From Palaemon carinicauda (Eukaryota > Arthropoda > Malacostraca > Decapoda > Palaemonidae), in contig NC_090746.1 of assembly GCF_036898095.1 (NCBI RefSeq), positions 55,929,369 through 55,993,368 of the forward strand: a DNA stretch of 64,000 nt. Reading direction: 5' to 3'. Position numbers and translations under genes: made by a program. Below are positions 15,052 to 26,739 of the stretch, piece by piece. The notes under the pieces were generated by a model, which was not told the DNA's origin, did not search any database, and saw only the letters and a program-made list of their open reading frames with translations. Positions within the stretch are counted from its first letter, which is position 1, and each line of letters begins with the position of its first letter.

Positions 15052-16790
15052 ATGTTATTATTATTGAAGACCCACGATGATAAGAGATCAGGAAACATGA
15101 TAACAGAAGAAGAAAAAGTAATGATTGAGTGGAAAAACTACTTTGAAATATTACTGAACAGATCAGAACTCAATGACCCATTTCCTGGTACAATATTATA
15201 TGGTTCAGAAATTGAAGAGAAATTAGAGATGTTAAAACAGCAATAAAAAAAAAACATTAAAAATAACAAGAACCCTGGCAAAGATAATGAACCAATTGAA
15301 ATTTGAAAACTTGGTGGAGAAGTCTTGGAAAATCTTCGATATAAATGAACTTGGTGGAGAAGTCTTGGAAAATCTTCTATATAAATTGATAGGAATGATC
15401 TGGAGAGAGGAGAAAACGCCAGCTGATTGGGAAGAAGGGATCATTGTACCATTATACAAAAAGGGAGATCGACTAAATTGCAAAAATTATCGTGTAATAA
15501 GTTTTTGGTCAACAGCCTACAAAATCTTCCCCATAATATTATATAATATAACAGATTGGTTATTTTTAGAGAATACCAGGCAGGTTTTCGAAAGAAAAGA
15601 TCAACAACTGACCAGCTATTAACAATTAGACAGATTACTGAAAAAAATAATGGGAATTTAACAAATAGGCTTTACACCACCTCACGGATTACACACAGGC
15701 ATAGTACAGTATACACAGACCATCCAACTGGAACATCCTGAAAGAAATGGGCATCCCAAGCAAATTGATACATCTAACGAAAGCCTGCTACATAAACACC
15801 AAATGTTTAGTAAAATGTGGAGGAAAAACAACTTCTACCCTCACCATCAGAAATGGGCTTAATCAAGATTGCATACTATCCCCTATGCTTTTCAACATTG
15901 CAATGGAGATAGTAGCCAGAACACTAAATGGAAGATAATTTGGAGCACAGTTCAGAAACCTATCAATTAACTGTCTGGCTTAGGCAGATGACATAGATAT
16001 AATCACTAAAGATATTAAAGATACAGAAATATAACAATTAAAAAAAAAAAAAGGGCAGAGAAGGTGAGACTGACAGTAAATGAAGAGAAAACGAAAGTAA
16101 TGGAAATACTGTAACTAGAAACCCACAATTACAAGTTCAGAGCCATATAAATATTAGCAATATGACCATAGAAGTAGTGGATAAATTTGAATAATTGGAA
16201 ATGGTGATAGCCACAGATGGTAGTATGAAAGGAGAAATTGATGCTTGAATAGGTCCAGCTAGCAGATGTTATTTCAATGTACTTGACCTGTTTAAGAAAG
16301 GTTCCATCTCTGAAAAGACAAAATTAAGGGTATACAACATAATAATATATCCTATACTACTTTATGGCCGTGAGACCTGGGCTTTTAGTAAAGGTCTTGA
16401 AAAATGCTTAAAGGTCTTTGAAAATAAAATGTTGAGGAAAATTATGGCACCCATTTTCGACAACGAAACTCTTGAATGGAGAATTCGCTAAACTGGGAAA
16501 TAAGGAATAGAAACCAAAGACCCTCTATCAGCCAAGTTGTAAAGTCAAGGAGGATTCAATTAGCTGGTCATATTGTGAAAAGGGAGGGCATACCTATAGC
16601 CAAACAAATGCTAACTGCTGAAGTCATGGGACGGAGACCTTTGGGAATACCTAGAAAGAATTGGAATAGATGCCTGAAGGACAATCTCAACAGGGAGGGA
16701 ATTAAAATGGGTACATGTATGCATTTAGTGCAAGCTAGATGAGGGTGGAGACGTCTTTCAAGAGTGGTCATGGGTCAGTGAGTGGCCCAA
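15052..16790 (+). pseudogene. RTE-like LINE ORF2, multiply broken
   Basis: Blocks occur in order: MITEEEKVMIEWKNYFEILL (linker before RT), LYKKGDRLNCKNYRVISF (about 15454-15510), EYQAGFRKKRSTTDQLL (about 15561-15612), MGIPSKLIHLTKACY, the LNQDCILSPMLFNIAME region (about 15857-15907), a palm remnant reading ADDIDIITKD (about 15987-16016), LLYGRETWAF (about 16357-16386) and a carboxy end with AGHIVKREG and GWRRLSRVVMG. Stops and shifts separate most blocks. The residue before ADD is preceded by a stop. A 40-bp duplication at about 15308-15387 adds a frameshift. I place it with RTE-like elements on the look of the RT. The clade is uncertain. Confidence 0.85.
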
Positions 16791-16802
16791 AGATCAATGG
16801 AG

Positions 16803-16890
16803 TAGCTTATAGCATCCTGCTTTGCCAACTAGGGTTGTAGCTTAGCTATTAATGTTATTTTTATTATTACTATTATTATTAATTCTTTAT
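16803..16890 (+). repeat. Shared LINE 3' tail, copy with ATT repeats
   Basis: Directly after the RTE-like carboxy end comes GCTTATAGCATCCTGCTTTG, then CCAACTAGGGTTGTAGCTTA and ATT-rich repeats. The same tail, on either strand, ends the CR1-like LINE near 48.6 kb and the ~550-bp repeat near 44.2 kb. Confidence 0.85.
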
Positions 16891-16904
16891 TTTTCATTTT
16901 TTTA

Positions 16905-17447
16905 TTTTTCTCTTGGAGTGGATATTTCCACATTTGTTATTACTGCCTGCTTAGATGAATAAGCGAATGGATCACAGTTGGGAGATGTTTGCATTCAAAG
17001 CTTTATGTGAGAGTATTGGATGGCATCCTCTATTCTGAAGATGGTTTGGACATTTTTGCGGAACTACTCTCGAGTTGGTTCATCAGAATCCAGTGGATCC
17101 AATACTTGGGAGTGGGACTCTCGGCTTCTGGATGGAAGCCCACCATTTCAAATATTTGGGGGGGGGAATGATTTCATGTTTTTATGGCCTCAGTCCTAAC
17201 AGGCGGGTTTAGCTTACACCTGTGCCGCTGTATCTCTTTTCGTGCTATCCTACAGGTAGGGTTTGGAGTGGACCATCTGAGAAGTATACTCTCACTGTGC
17301 CGATGGTATAGAATGTAAATATCCTTTCCAATGTTTGATACCTTCTTGATATTCTCAAGCATGATAAATAATTACAAACATACAAACAAGCATGAATAAG
17401 GACATTACGAATAACGACCTCCATCCCCTGGATATGCTGACAACCCC
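16905..17447 (+). mobile_element. I-like LINE copy A, 5' untranslated region
   Basis: About 540 bp is shared with 22430-22970. Common phrases are ATTACTGCCTGC, CAAAGCT then GAGAGTATTGGATG, GAAGATGGTTTGG, CTCAGTCCTAACAGGC, TTTAGCTTACACCTGTGCC and CCCCTGGATATG. In both places the next recognisable feature is a zinc-knuckle ORF1. I therefore interpret it as the element's 5' leader, which for LINEs would hold the internal promoter. That function is inferred from family knowledge, not seen. Confidence 0.75.
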
Positions 17448-18850
17448 ATGGCACTGTTGACGACTTCTGCTAATGCTAGTAATGAAAGTCTTCCTGACTC
17501 TTTTGCTCTAGCCATATCTTTCCTTCCTATTGATGACTTAAGTACCAAAAATAGATCACTCCATGAATACCCATACCTCCAGTATTTATACAGTACACTG
17601 GATCCATTTATTCCATCGTCCCCTCAATGCCAGAGGAATAAAATATCTGGCAGTAGAAATTAAAATTAAAGAGTTTTGTATATTGTGGTAATTTCTCTCA
17701 ATATCAATTATGAGCACTTATCCAATCTTTCCAGTCCTGGAAAAATTGAAAGAATAAAGTTCAAGCTGTCAAATGATAAGTACGATTTTGAGGCTTATAT
17801 TACTTACAATTCTTCCTAGGTTAGATTGGTTTCTCAAGTGTTAAAGATGGCAAAGTTCCTAATTTTTACTGTCACGTGAAAATCCACAGCCTCCAAAATG
17901 TTATCGACTCTGAGTTTGATTATATTCCTAAACGCACTACCTTTCATGACTAAGTTCAGGAAATGTCCCCATAATCATACCTGAACCAATTTGGTATGAT
18001 GCATCCTACAAGTATGGTTGTGATAACATTACCAAGGGTTACAAGAGCCTACAAAATAAAGTCGGTAAGATTCCCAAAGGTAACTTGAAATGATATGGTT
18101 GATGTTTGCTGGTGAGGCTGGGAATGAAACCCAAGCAGTTTTACTTAACAATCTCCAGATATTATTGAAAGAGTATTTCCTCACTAAAGTTAAAACCATG
18201 CTTATGGAATTATATATAGTAAGGACTCTATAAAGTTTCAGAAAAGGATGTACTTAAGAGGTGCCCTTCATCTGTTTTCAAAGTTAAAAAGCTGATGGGT
18301 ACCAACAATGCTATGTTACATGTATTTCTTCATCGTTCCTTCCTGATTACATAAAAATTCGCCACAAAAATCTCTGAAAAAGAATTTTCACCAATGATCA
18401 ATGCAGTTATAATTGTTATGACTATGGCCATGTCAATGTCAAATCCACCAGTGGGAAAAGATGTTTTAACTGCTCCAAATTCAATGACATCTCCACAGAA
18501 TGAAAGGTAGACCAATTTTGTCTTCATTGCAAGGGAGCTCATTCTCCAAACTCAAAACATTGTCCCAAATACAAGCTGGAACAAGCCATAATTGAAACTA
18601 GCAATGATGAACATATTACTTTGGTTCAGCCGGGAAAAACCTCTCGAGTAATAGTTCGACATATGCTGGAGTAGTATCCAATCCACCCCATTCAACAAAT
18701 AACTCTAGAATTTCTTATTCTTCACATGATGCCAAATTTCAGAATACTGAAAACTCATCATCACAATCGGGTCCTTTAAAATCCAATCAACTGGATCATT
18801 CTATTCCTATAGCCTTGCCAGGTAGAAATACCAAGCATTCCAATTTCCAA
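17448..18850 (+). pseudogene. I-like LINE copy A, ORF1 (gag-like), broken
   Basis: An ATG at 17448 opens 71 codons (MALLTTSANASNESLPDSFA), followed by frameshifted sequence. The recognisable part is the zinc-knuckle block at about 18403-18570. A first knuckle is damaged (YNCYDYGHV, upstream Cys displaced and last Cys lost). The second reads CFNCSKF and ends at a TGA. The third is complete, CLHCKGAHSPNSKHC, with C-x2-C-x3-H-x6-C spacing. Downstream, PKYKLEQAIIETSNDEHITL is typical of this ORF1 family. ORF1 proteins of this type bind LINE RNA. Endonuclease, RT and RNase H are missing, because ORF1 is joined almost directly to the 3' tail. Confidence 0.8.
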
Positions 18851-19065
18851 GATCCTTGGACATTATGTATCGAACAATGCTAGTGGCATTTTTAAATTTA
18901 TGTCAGAAGCAGGTCTTCTTAATGCTATTTAACTTTTATAACAGATTTACTTCTCTGGTTTTAATTGAATAATCTTTTAATTTTTAGTTATAATATACGA
19001 TATCGGCACTAATGATCTTTGATGTCAGGATGCCAGAGAACTTAAAATCAATCACTCAATCTTCT
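18850..19065 (+). repeat. I-like LINE copy A, 3' tail
   Basis: The sequence AGTGGCATTTTTAAATTTATG and CAGAAGCAGGTCTT is followed by an AT-rich stretch, then ATCGGCACTAATGATCTT, GATGTCAGGATGCCAGA and a terminal AATCAATCACTCAATC. The same order occurs at 25.80-26.01 kb and 63.28-63.50 kb. The end of the repeat abuts gypsy protease-like sequence. Confidence 0.85.
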
Positions 19066-19120
19066 GCCAAGGCCACTCTCCAGGACAAGACTTAATCTGT
19101 TTAAATCTACCAACATTAGC

Positions 19121-21300
19121 CTGGTAGCTGCCACTGGATCTGTAATACCCACCTATGGATACGAGAACCTCACATTATCCTTTGGATGGGTCAAATATCA
19201 CACAGTTTCTTGTTGCTGACATCACATTATGAATCCTCAGCGCAGATCTCATCACATTACCGCCTCCTGGTTGAGGTCGCGCACTGATGGCTAGTCATCG
19301 CAATCTCTTACTCCTCCACACCTCTTTAACCTGTTCCCTCTGACCTTGCTCTCCACATCAGCACACCTATGGATGCCTACGTCCAGCTCCTCATGTCGTA
19401 CTCGGAAGTCTTCCGTCCAGAACTTCGTCAAACTCCCATGGTTCCCGCCAAACATGGTATTTATTACAATATCAAGACAATGGGACCCCCAGTGTTTACC
19501 AGATTCAGGCGTCTAGCACCATATCGTTTGGTAGCCGCCAAAGAAACGTTCACCGAAATGGAAGAAATGGTCCAGCCTCTTTTACACATCATACTGATGA
19601 AAGATGGCTCTCTGGGTCCTTGTGTGGATTACAGGTGTTTGAACACAGAAAGAACTGGATCAATACCCCCTTGCGAACATTGCCGACGTGGCTTCCTACT
19701 TGCACAAAGCAAAGGTTTTCTCCATGCTCGATCTCCTGAAGGAGTATTGTCAGGTGCCTATGAACCCAGAATTCATCTCAAGACTGCCATCACCACCCCC
19801 TTTGGTACATACACCTTCAATCTACTCTTATTTTGGCCTTTGTAATGCTGGGATCACTTTACAGTGCCTCATGGATAGCATCTTAGGGGACCTCCCCTTA
19901 TGTGTTTGTTACATAGATGACATACGTGTGTTTTCTTCCTACCTACACATCATGTTTGACTGCCTACAACAGAATGGCATTGTAGTCTGGTATGACAAGT
20001 GTACCTTTGGCGCCAACGAAGTATCATTCTTAGTGCACCTCATCACTCCTGAAGAAATCCTACCGTCCTTGAGAAGGTAGAAACCGTTTAGATCTTCCCC
20101 ACGCCATTGACTGTAAAAACACTGGAAGAATTTTTGGGAGTGCATAACTATTATCACCGTTTCCTGCCAGCCATCACCATCACTCTTGCCCCCCACTACA
20201 CCTCCCTCAAGGGCAAGCCAAAAGACCTGAAGTGGGGTCCCCTTCAGGTGGCCTTCTGCAAAGCAAAGAATGCCCTACCAACTTCTACTGCTCTGCCTTT
20301 TCCCGTGCCACATGCAACCCTCCTACTCTCCAACCACGCCAGCGACGTTGCTATTGATGCAGTACTCGAGCAGGTGATCAACGGCTCGCCCTGCCCACTG
20401 GCCAGATGAAATTCATTTGGCACTGCATTACTAAGGATGCTAAGGATTGGGTCTGTGCCTGTACTTCATGCCAAAGTTCATAAGTACATTGACACATGGA
20501 TTCAGGAGTGGGCACCTTTCCTCAACCTCAGCAGGGTTTTCCCACATTCACGTCAACGTAATAGGTCCCATGCCAACATCACAAGAACATTGTTACTCGT
20601 TTACCATCATCGATCGATCCACTCGTTAGCCTGAAGCCATTCCCACGGAAACTGCAATGTCCGCCTCATGTATATCTGCCTTATTCTCAGGAAGGATAGT
20701 GAGATTTGCTATCCCTAATCATACTATTTCTGACAGGGGTACCACATTCACCTCTCCATTGTGGACATCATTAGTAAATCTCCTTACATCAGACAATCGC
20801 CTACAGCCCTGCTGCCAACGGAATGGTTGAAAGTTTTTATTGCACCCTCAAAGTAGCTTTTGATATCCTGCTGTAAGGACTCCAACGGGTTTATCCAGCT
20901 TCCCTGGGACTAAGGACCACTTCTAAAGATGCCCTGGATGTTTCGTCAGCTGAAATGTTATATGGGGACCCGCTGGTCATCGCTGCCTAATTTTTTGTCT
21001 GCAATCTCCTCCGACAATCTCCAGCGCCTACATCACGTTGTGGGAAAGTTTACTACATGGCACCAGACTTACAAGCCCCTAGTTGAGCATCACATGCTGA
21101 TAGATCTGCATTCGGCAATGCATGTTTTCCTGCGTAAGACACTACTAACACCCCCTTACAAGGGCCCTTTTCTTGTGATCTGTCGTACGCTGAAGGCTTT
21201 CTGCATCAACATTCGTGGCAAAAATGGAGACCGCCTAAAACTTGCATATCTCCTGCCAGATGATCCGCCTACAGTATGCCTCTCTAAAGCAGGGCGCCCT
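19121..21300 (+). pseudogene. Gypsy-type LTR retrotransposon pol, deleted
   Basis: In order: a protease carboxy remnant (LVAATGSVIPTYGYENLTL, about 19121-19180), then RT with FRRLAPYRL, KDGSLGPCVDYRCLN (about 19603-19647), a shifted block SYLHKAKVFSMLDLLKEYCQ, and the palm motif CYIDDIRVFSS around 19907-19940 with YIDD intact. Connection/RNase H residues (EFLGVHNYYHRFLP, NHASDVAIDAVLEQV) run to about 20405. At about 20405-20415 the frame jumps to integrase sequence KFIWHCITKDAKDWVC, removing the RNase H C-terminal half and the integrase zinc domain. In the integrase core the first catalytic Asp is replaced (HVNVIGP), SDRGTTF keeps the second and the Glu-bearing NGMVES remains. The element is inactive. 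Confidence 0.9.
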
Positions 21301-21597
21301 ATTTCACATGTTTGTAATTTTTTTTTGGGGGGGAAGCCATGTACCGCACGTGTTTCATACATGCTCGTATACTGTAACAGTTTTGATTTTTTAACCTTAT
21401 CACTTGCTCTTCCCTGCACTGTTAATAATCCAACTTGTGTTATCATGCTAGCTCATGCTTTTTCATGTTTGAATGTTTGTGATGTTCTTGCTCGCAAGTT
21501 GCTATATACTGTATAAACTCAAAGATGGTTTAATAAGGTTTATTTGCACTCACCTCGCCTCTCGGGTATCACCTAACTGCTCACTCACACAATATCC
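21301..21597 (+). other. Possible gypsy 3' LTR
   Basis: This non-coding stretch follows the end of pol and includes a T/G-rich run at 21319-21336, TATATACTGTATAAA near 21503 and AATAAGG. It stops where LINE RT sequence begins at about 21600. No matching 5' LTR exists in the window, so the LTR ends cannot be set. Confidence 0.35.
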
Positions 21598-21599
21598 TC

Positions 21600-22425
21600 T
21601 GTCATCGCCAAGATATTGTCTCAACACTATTGGTAGATGATCTCTTCATATGTGTTGAAGCTAGAATGGTAATTGTTGAGAGAAAACAACTTAACTCTCA
21701 ATCGATGAAATAATTCACTTGGCTGATATGAATGGGTTCAAGTTTTTGACAAGCAAAACTGTTGTCCATTTCTGTTGTAATCGGAGAGTACAGAGAGACC
21801 ATGATATGTACATCAAAGGCCAACAGATTCCATGGGCAAGTAAATCTAGATTTTTAGGATTGATATTTGATAGTAGGCTGACATAGGTTCCTCACTTGAA
21901 AGCCTTAAAACTAAAATATCTTGAGGCTCTGAATCTTTTGAAACTTCTGTCTCATACATCATGGATGGCAGAATGCAAAACTATTTTAAAGTTGTACAAG
22001 GCCTTATTTAAAAATAAAAAATAGTTACAGGTGTGAGATATACTCCTCAGCCACCAAAGCCGATTAAAACTTCACCACCTATCCCAAGCCACCTTGTTGA
22101 CCCAGGAGAATTACCTTTAGACCTTTAAAAAATTCTTCTTTTGTCCAGTATTGGTTTAGGTTGCAAAGACTTCCCGATTCTTTAGCTTTCTAGACTGCAA
22201 ACATGTAAGGCATTAGGCATATTTTGAGTTGGCCTCCAAAATCTCCTCAACCTTATGGGTTCTATCATTTATGTTATCACCAACCTTTCCATGGAAATTA
22301 CCAGAGATATATTTCTGTGAGTATTTTATTGGTGTTAAAAAGAACATGACTGATTTGGCAGATAGGTATCTTTTTATGGAATATGTTGAAAAACATATTC
22401 ATTTATTTATTAACTTTTTTAATTA
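21600..22425 (+). pseudogene. I-like LINE fragment D, RT to RNase H linker
   Basis: Broken frames match copy C of the same family at 34.74-35.55 kb. They include LLVDDLFI at the palm (position of FVDD), QIPWASKSRFLGLIF-like residues, CEIYSSATKA, WFRLQRLPDSLAF and HGNYQRYISVSILLVLKR. There are numerous stops. The fragment has neither the 5' half nor the 3' tail of its element. It is bounded by the presumed gypsy LTR on the left and the copy B 5' leader on the right. Confidence 0.78.
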
Positions 22426-22429
22426 AATG

Positions 22430-22970
22430 GCGTGGCTATTTCCACATTCATTATTACTGCCTGCCTAGATGAATGGGAGAAGGGATTACGGTTGGGAGGT
22501 ATTTGCATTCAAAGCTATATATGAGAGTATTGGATGATCTCAGCCATCCCGAAGATGGTTTGGGCCATTTTGGCGCAACTATTTTCAGGGATTGGGTCAT
22601 CGGAATCCAGGGTATCCAATCCTTAAGGGGGGACTCCTGGCTTCTGGCCGGAAGCCCATCATTACAAATATGGGGAGGATGATTCCATATTTTCTTGGTC
22701 TCAGTCCTAACAGGCAGGTTTAGCTTACACCTGTGCCTCTGTATCTGTTTTGGTGCTATTCTTCACATACGGTATGGAGTGGACCATCTGGGAAGTACTG
22801 TATACTCTCATTGTGCCGATAGTGGACAATGCAAATTTCCTTTCCAATGTATGATACTTTAATATTCTCGAGCAGGTAAACCAACCAACAACAGAAACAA
22901 TAACAAACCAGACACAGCCTTTTGTTATGCATCCTGCTGACAAACCCCCCTCCCCTGGATATGGGAAGTA
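22430..22970 (+). mobile_element. I-like LINE copy B, 5' untranslated region
   Basis: This is the second copy of the ~540-bp leader described at 16905. Key phrases are GAGAGTATTGGATG, GAAGATGGTTTGGGCC, CTCAGTCCTAACAGGCAGG, TTAGCTTACACCTGTGCC and CCCCTGGATATGGGAAG. Minus-strand frames here are shadows. Confidence 0.75.
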
Positions 22971-24440
22971 TGAATTTGCCTTGATAATCACGAGGCGGCT
23001 TTTAAAACAGTCTGTGAGGTCTCAAAAATTAAAATTGATAATAGCAAGATTATAGGAGCACTATGTAATACTGCTAGAAACATTGACATATATCGCCCTA
23101 GTGAGTGGCATCAAAATGAGTCTATGGACCCCAATACAAACTTGATAAGAGAAAGAAAGCCTATACTACCAATGTGGATTATAACAACATCAAAAAGAGG
23201 AATACAACTACTTTAAATTTAGTAAACTAATACAACAGAGGGTAGGGACTATAGAGCGTAGACACATTTCTAGATTTGGCAAGAAGTCCATTTTAATTCA
23301 TACCAAATCTAGAACTCAGTATTATGCTAAATAATATTAAGATAGATGAAAATTGAATGGTAGACATCAAGCCGAATTTGAATTTTTTATAGCAGAGGGA
23401 TTATTTTTAACAAAGATCTTCATGAATTTAATAAAAAGAAATATTAGATATGTGCCCTACCACTATGATTATTTTAACATTTCAAGACCATGATGTATCC
23501 TCTCATGTATACATAAAAAATGAGAAGATCCCAGTTCGTGTCTACAAACAGAAACCTTTACAGTGTTATAATTGCTATAAATGTAGACATCCATCAAGAG
23601 TATGCAAAAATGAGATCTGCAAAAATTGTTCAGATCCTGAGCATGGACCCTGCATTTCTATTTTAAAATGCCCTAATTGTAGCCAAAATCATAAAATCAT
23701 AAAGTTAATAATAAAAAATGCACTCAGTATGAAATAGAAGCTGCTGCTGTTCAGAAGTCAGATGCAGAGCATATCAGTGTAGGATATGCTAAGCGACTTC
23801 TAAGAAAAACTAAAAGTTATGCCAAGGCCTTACGATGTAAGGATGCAGGACATGAAAAAATTACAAGACTACCTAGACCAGGTAATGTAAATCATCCTAT
23901 TGCTAAATTACCTCCCAAAGCTGTTAACATGCTTCTTACTTCAAATTCGATGTCACTCATCAAAAAGGCACCCCCCTCCTTCCTCTAAATCTGCCACACC
24001 TAGGATGGAAAGCCCAAGGCTTTCATCTCGGATAGCATCATTGCCAGATTTAGGGAGAAATCCCCTGCTAGAGAACTGTTGGATGCACCTACCATAATGG
24101 AGGTGCATAATCCTAATGATTTTCCTTCTTTCAATCGAAAAAGAGGGAGACCACCATCCCTCTCCCCTCCAACGAGAAATGCAAAGCTACCTATTTCAAA
24201 TAGGTACAATATTTTATCTGAAAAAGATGATGAACCTTCAACAAACTTAAATCAATCAAAAATTCAAGTTGAGGCTCACCATCCACCTAAAGAATTAGGT
24301 AAAAAGAACATTGAAAAGACAAATGTGAAACCTAATTTATCAAGACCCTCTCTAAAAAAGCCAAGAGGAAATAATGTTTAATCAAAGACCGCGAATAGGA
24401 AGACCTTATCCAAGATGTCTTCCAAAAATAATCCATAATT
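22971..24440 (+). pseudogene. I-like LINE copy B, ORF1 with zinc knuckles
   Basis: The frame at 23450-23737 encodes three knuckles: CYNCYKCRHPSRVC (C-x2-C-x4-H-x4-C), CKNCSDPEHGPC and CPNCSQNH. The frame is then broken, but EHISVGYAKRLLRKTKSYAK follows at about 23768-23830. The last part is open from 24079 to 24381 (basic, Pro-rich: NRKRGRPPSLSPPT, SRPSLKKPRGNNV). Upstream residues such as WHQNESMDPN near 23108 lie in shifted frames. The protein would be the RNA-binding ORF1 product. The order and knuckle spacing agree with copy A, which supports a common family. Confidence 0.83.
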
Positions 24441-25800
24441 TTTTCCTGTATTTTGCAATGGAATTGTTAGGGTTTAAGGGCCACATATGAAGAACTTAAG
24501 CTCCTCATTCATGAGCACTCCCCTATAGTTGTATGCCACTCCCCTATAGTTGTATGCCAACAAGAGAGCAAGCTTGCTAATACTCCATGTCCTCGAGAGT
24601 ATGTTAACTATAGGACACCATACGATCAACAAACAGGAAGCCATGGCGGAAGTCTTAATACGTTCGCCGAGATGTTCCCCAAATATCTTTACCCATTTGT
24701 ACCCCTCTGTAGGCAGTGGTTGCACAAATTGATGTAGGGAGAAATTATATGATTTGCTCTCTCTATTTGCCTCCTAATGACATCTCGTATAATGATTTAG
24801 TAGAGGTGGTTCAAACAACTCCCCCAACCTTTTCTCTTCTTGGGGGATTTTAATAGTAGACATACATTATGGGGCGATGTTTTAGCAAACACTAGGGGCA
24901 ACATATATCATCAATTGAGGAAAATGAAGATGTGGGACTACTTAATATAGGATAGCCCACAAACTCTCATGTTCAGACAGGTACTTTGCCATGGAGTGAC
25001 CTATCAATTGCAAGCTCTAATTGCCTTCTCGATTTAGATTGGAGGACATTGGATGATTGGCATACCAGTGATCATGCACCAATCATTAAAAACACCAACA
25101 ATGGTCAACTTTTACAGAGATCACTTCCGTTAACAGCTTCCATATTTACTGCCGAACTATATGGCATAATAACCGCTATTGAGAAAATAGTGTTGGAAGA
25201 GAAGGGTAATTTTACAATTTTTAGTGATGCCAGGAGTGTCCTTCAAGCTTTAGAAGTTTTTAATTCTGGTAATTTAACCCTTTAGTTTTAAAGATTTTTT
25301 AATGCCTTTTTAATATTGGACTGAGAGGTATAACGGTTCAATTTTGTTGGGTTCCAGCACATGTAGGTGTATCTGGGAATGAGAAGGCAGATTTACTGGC
25401 AAAGAATGTTGCATCTGAGCTACTACTAAGAAGGTATCCCATTTCCTGTAATGATTTCCTTCCTACCATCAAGAAATTGTTTTATAATAATTGGCAACAG
25501 CACTGGGATAGTCTAGATGGCAATAAAATGAGAGAAATAGCGAATATATCTCCTTGGAGGTATAACATGATGTCCTGAAAATGGGAGACGTCTCTTTGTC
25601 GTCTCCGCGTCGGTTACACTCAGTTGACACACGAATTTAATTTCTGCTGAATGGCCCACACCGACCATATTGTGACAACTGTTTGGTACTCTTGACAGTG
25701 AGACATTTGTTGATCGAATGCCCCACTTATAGTACTGAAAGAAATAGACATCTGCTTGAGGTTCGAGGTGAAGATGGCAGGTTCATCCTTGTCAAGATTC
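24441..25800 (+). pseudogene. I-like LINE copy B, ORF2 lacking reverse transcriptase
   Basis: The endonuclease part is recognisable by comparison with copy C: LQWNC then a stop, REYVNYRTPYDQQTGSHG-like residues, a QLPQPFLLGDFNSRH-like block near 24830-24860 and WRTLDDWHTSDHAPII at about 25037-25085. Immediately after NGQLLQRS (about 25120) the frame continues into RNase H, LPLTASIFTAELYGIITAIE and FTIFSDARSVLQALEVF (about 25210-25260). The whole reverse transcriptase is deleted in frame. Further RNase H residues, FCWVPAHVGVSGNEKADLLA, follow near 25340-25400 and a carboxy Cys/His module near 25590-25730. A 21-bp duplication near 24519-24560 adds damage. Confidence 0.85.
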
Positions 25801-26010
25801 TCAGACATTTACCATACTATTGGTATTTTTAAATTTATTCCAGAAGCAGGTCTTTAGAAAACTATTTAAATGTTGTAAGGATGTTCTTGATTTTATTTTT
25901 TAAACTGATTTACCATTTATTTATTTATTTCTTTATTTATAATAAATAACATCGGCGTCAATGACCTTAGATGTGAGGATGCCACATAACTGATAATCAA
26001 TCAATCAATC
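25801..26010 (+). repeat. I-like LINE copy B, 3' tail
   Basis: TTTTTAAATTTATTCCAGAA and GCAGGTCTT are followed by an AT-rich stretch, ATCGGCGTCAATGACCTTAG, GATGCCACATAAC and the terminal AATCAATCAATCAATC. It abuts minus-strand RTE-like LINE sequence at about 26009. Confidence 0.88.
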
Positions 26011-26425
26011 CCATCATTATTCTTTCCACAGCTCTTTGAGTTGTAACTAGCTCAAGTTCTAAGGCTTTAGTAAGACTCAAAGTTTCTGATCTCATTGAAT
26101 ACTTTTCTTTTTAGAGAAAGTGGCATTTTACTTTTCATAATCTTATTTTGTTTACCAAATGCCCTCCATCTCATGCTTATCCTTCTCTTAATTTTGGTCT
26201 TGTGTCCTGGGGAAACACTTACTGTTTGCCCTAAATTTGTATATTCATTAACAATCTCTAGAGGGTTGTCCCTAACTCTTTATTTGTTGTCTCTGCATTT
26301 TTATTGAACATTATTCTGCTTTCTCTATTCAAATCTATCATATTTTGTAATTCCTCCCATGATTCACTAAACACAACTGTGTCATTTGCAAATCTTAAGT
26401 TGTTGAAGTATTCCCCATTAATAAT
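26009..26425 (-). pseudogene. RTE-like LINE fragment, RT palm to thumb
   Basis: On the minus strand, [20 protein letters not shown] (26420 down to about 26360) precedes frameshifted thumb residues and ends with TQRAVERIMMG at about 26040-26009. The palm FADD is changed to FAND, so one catalytic Asp is lost. The 5' side starts exactly at the AT array and the 3' side stops at the I-like LINE tail. Confidence 0.83.
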
Positions 26426-26426
26426 A

Positions 26427-26733
<307 letters not shown>

Positions 26734-26739
26734 TAATCA

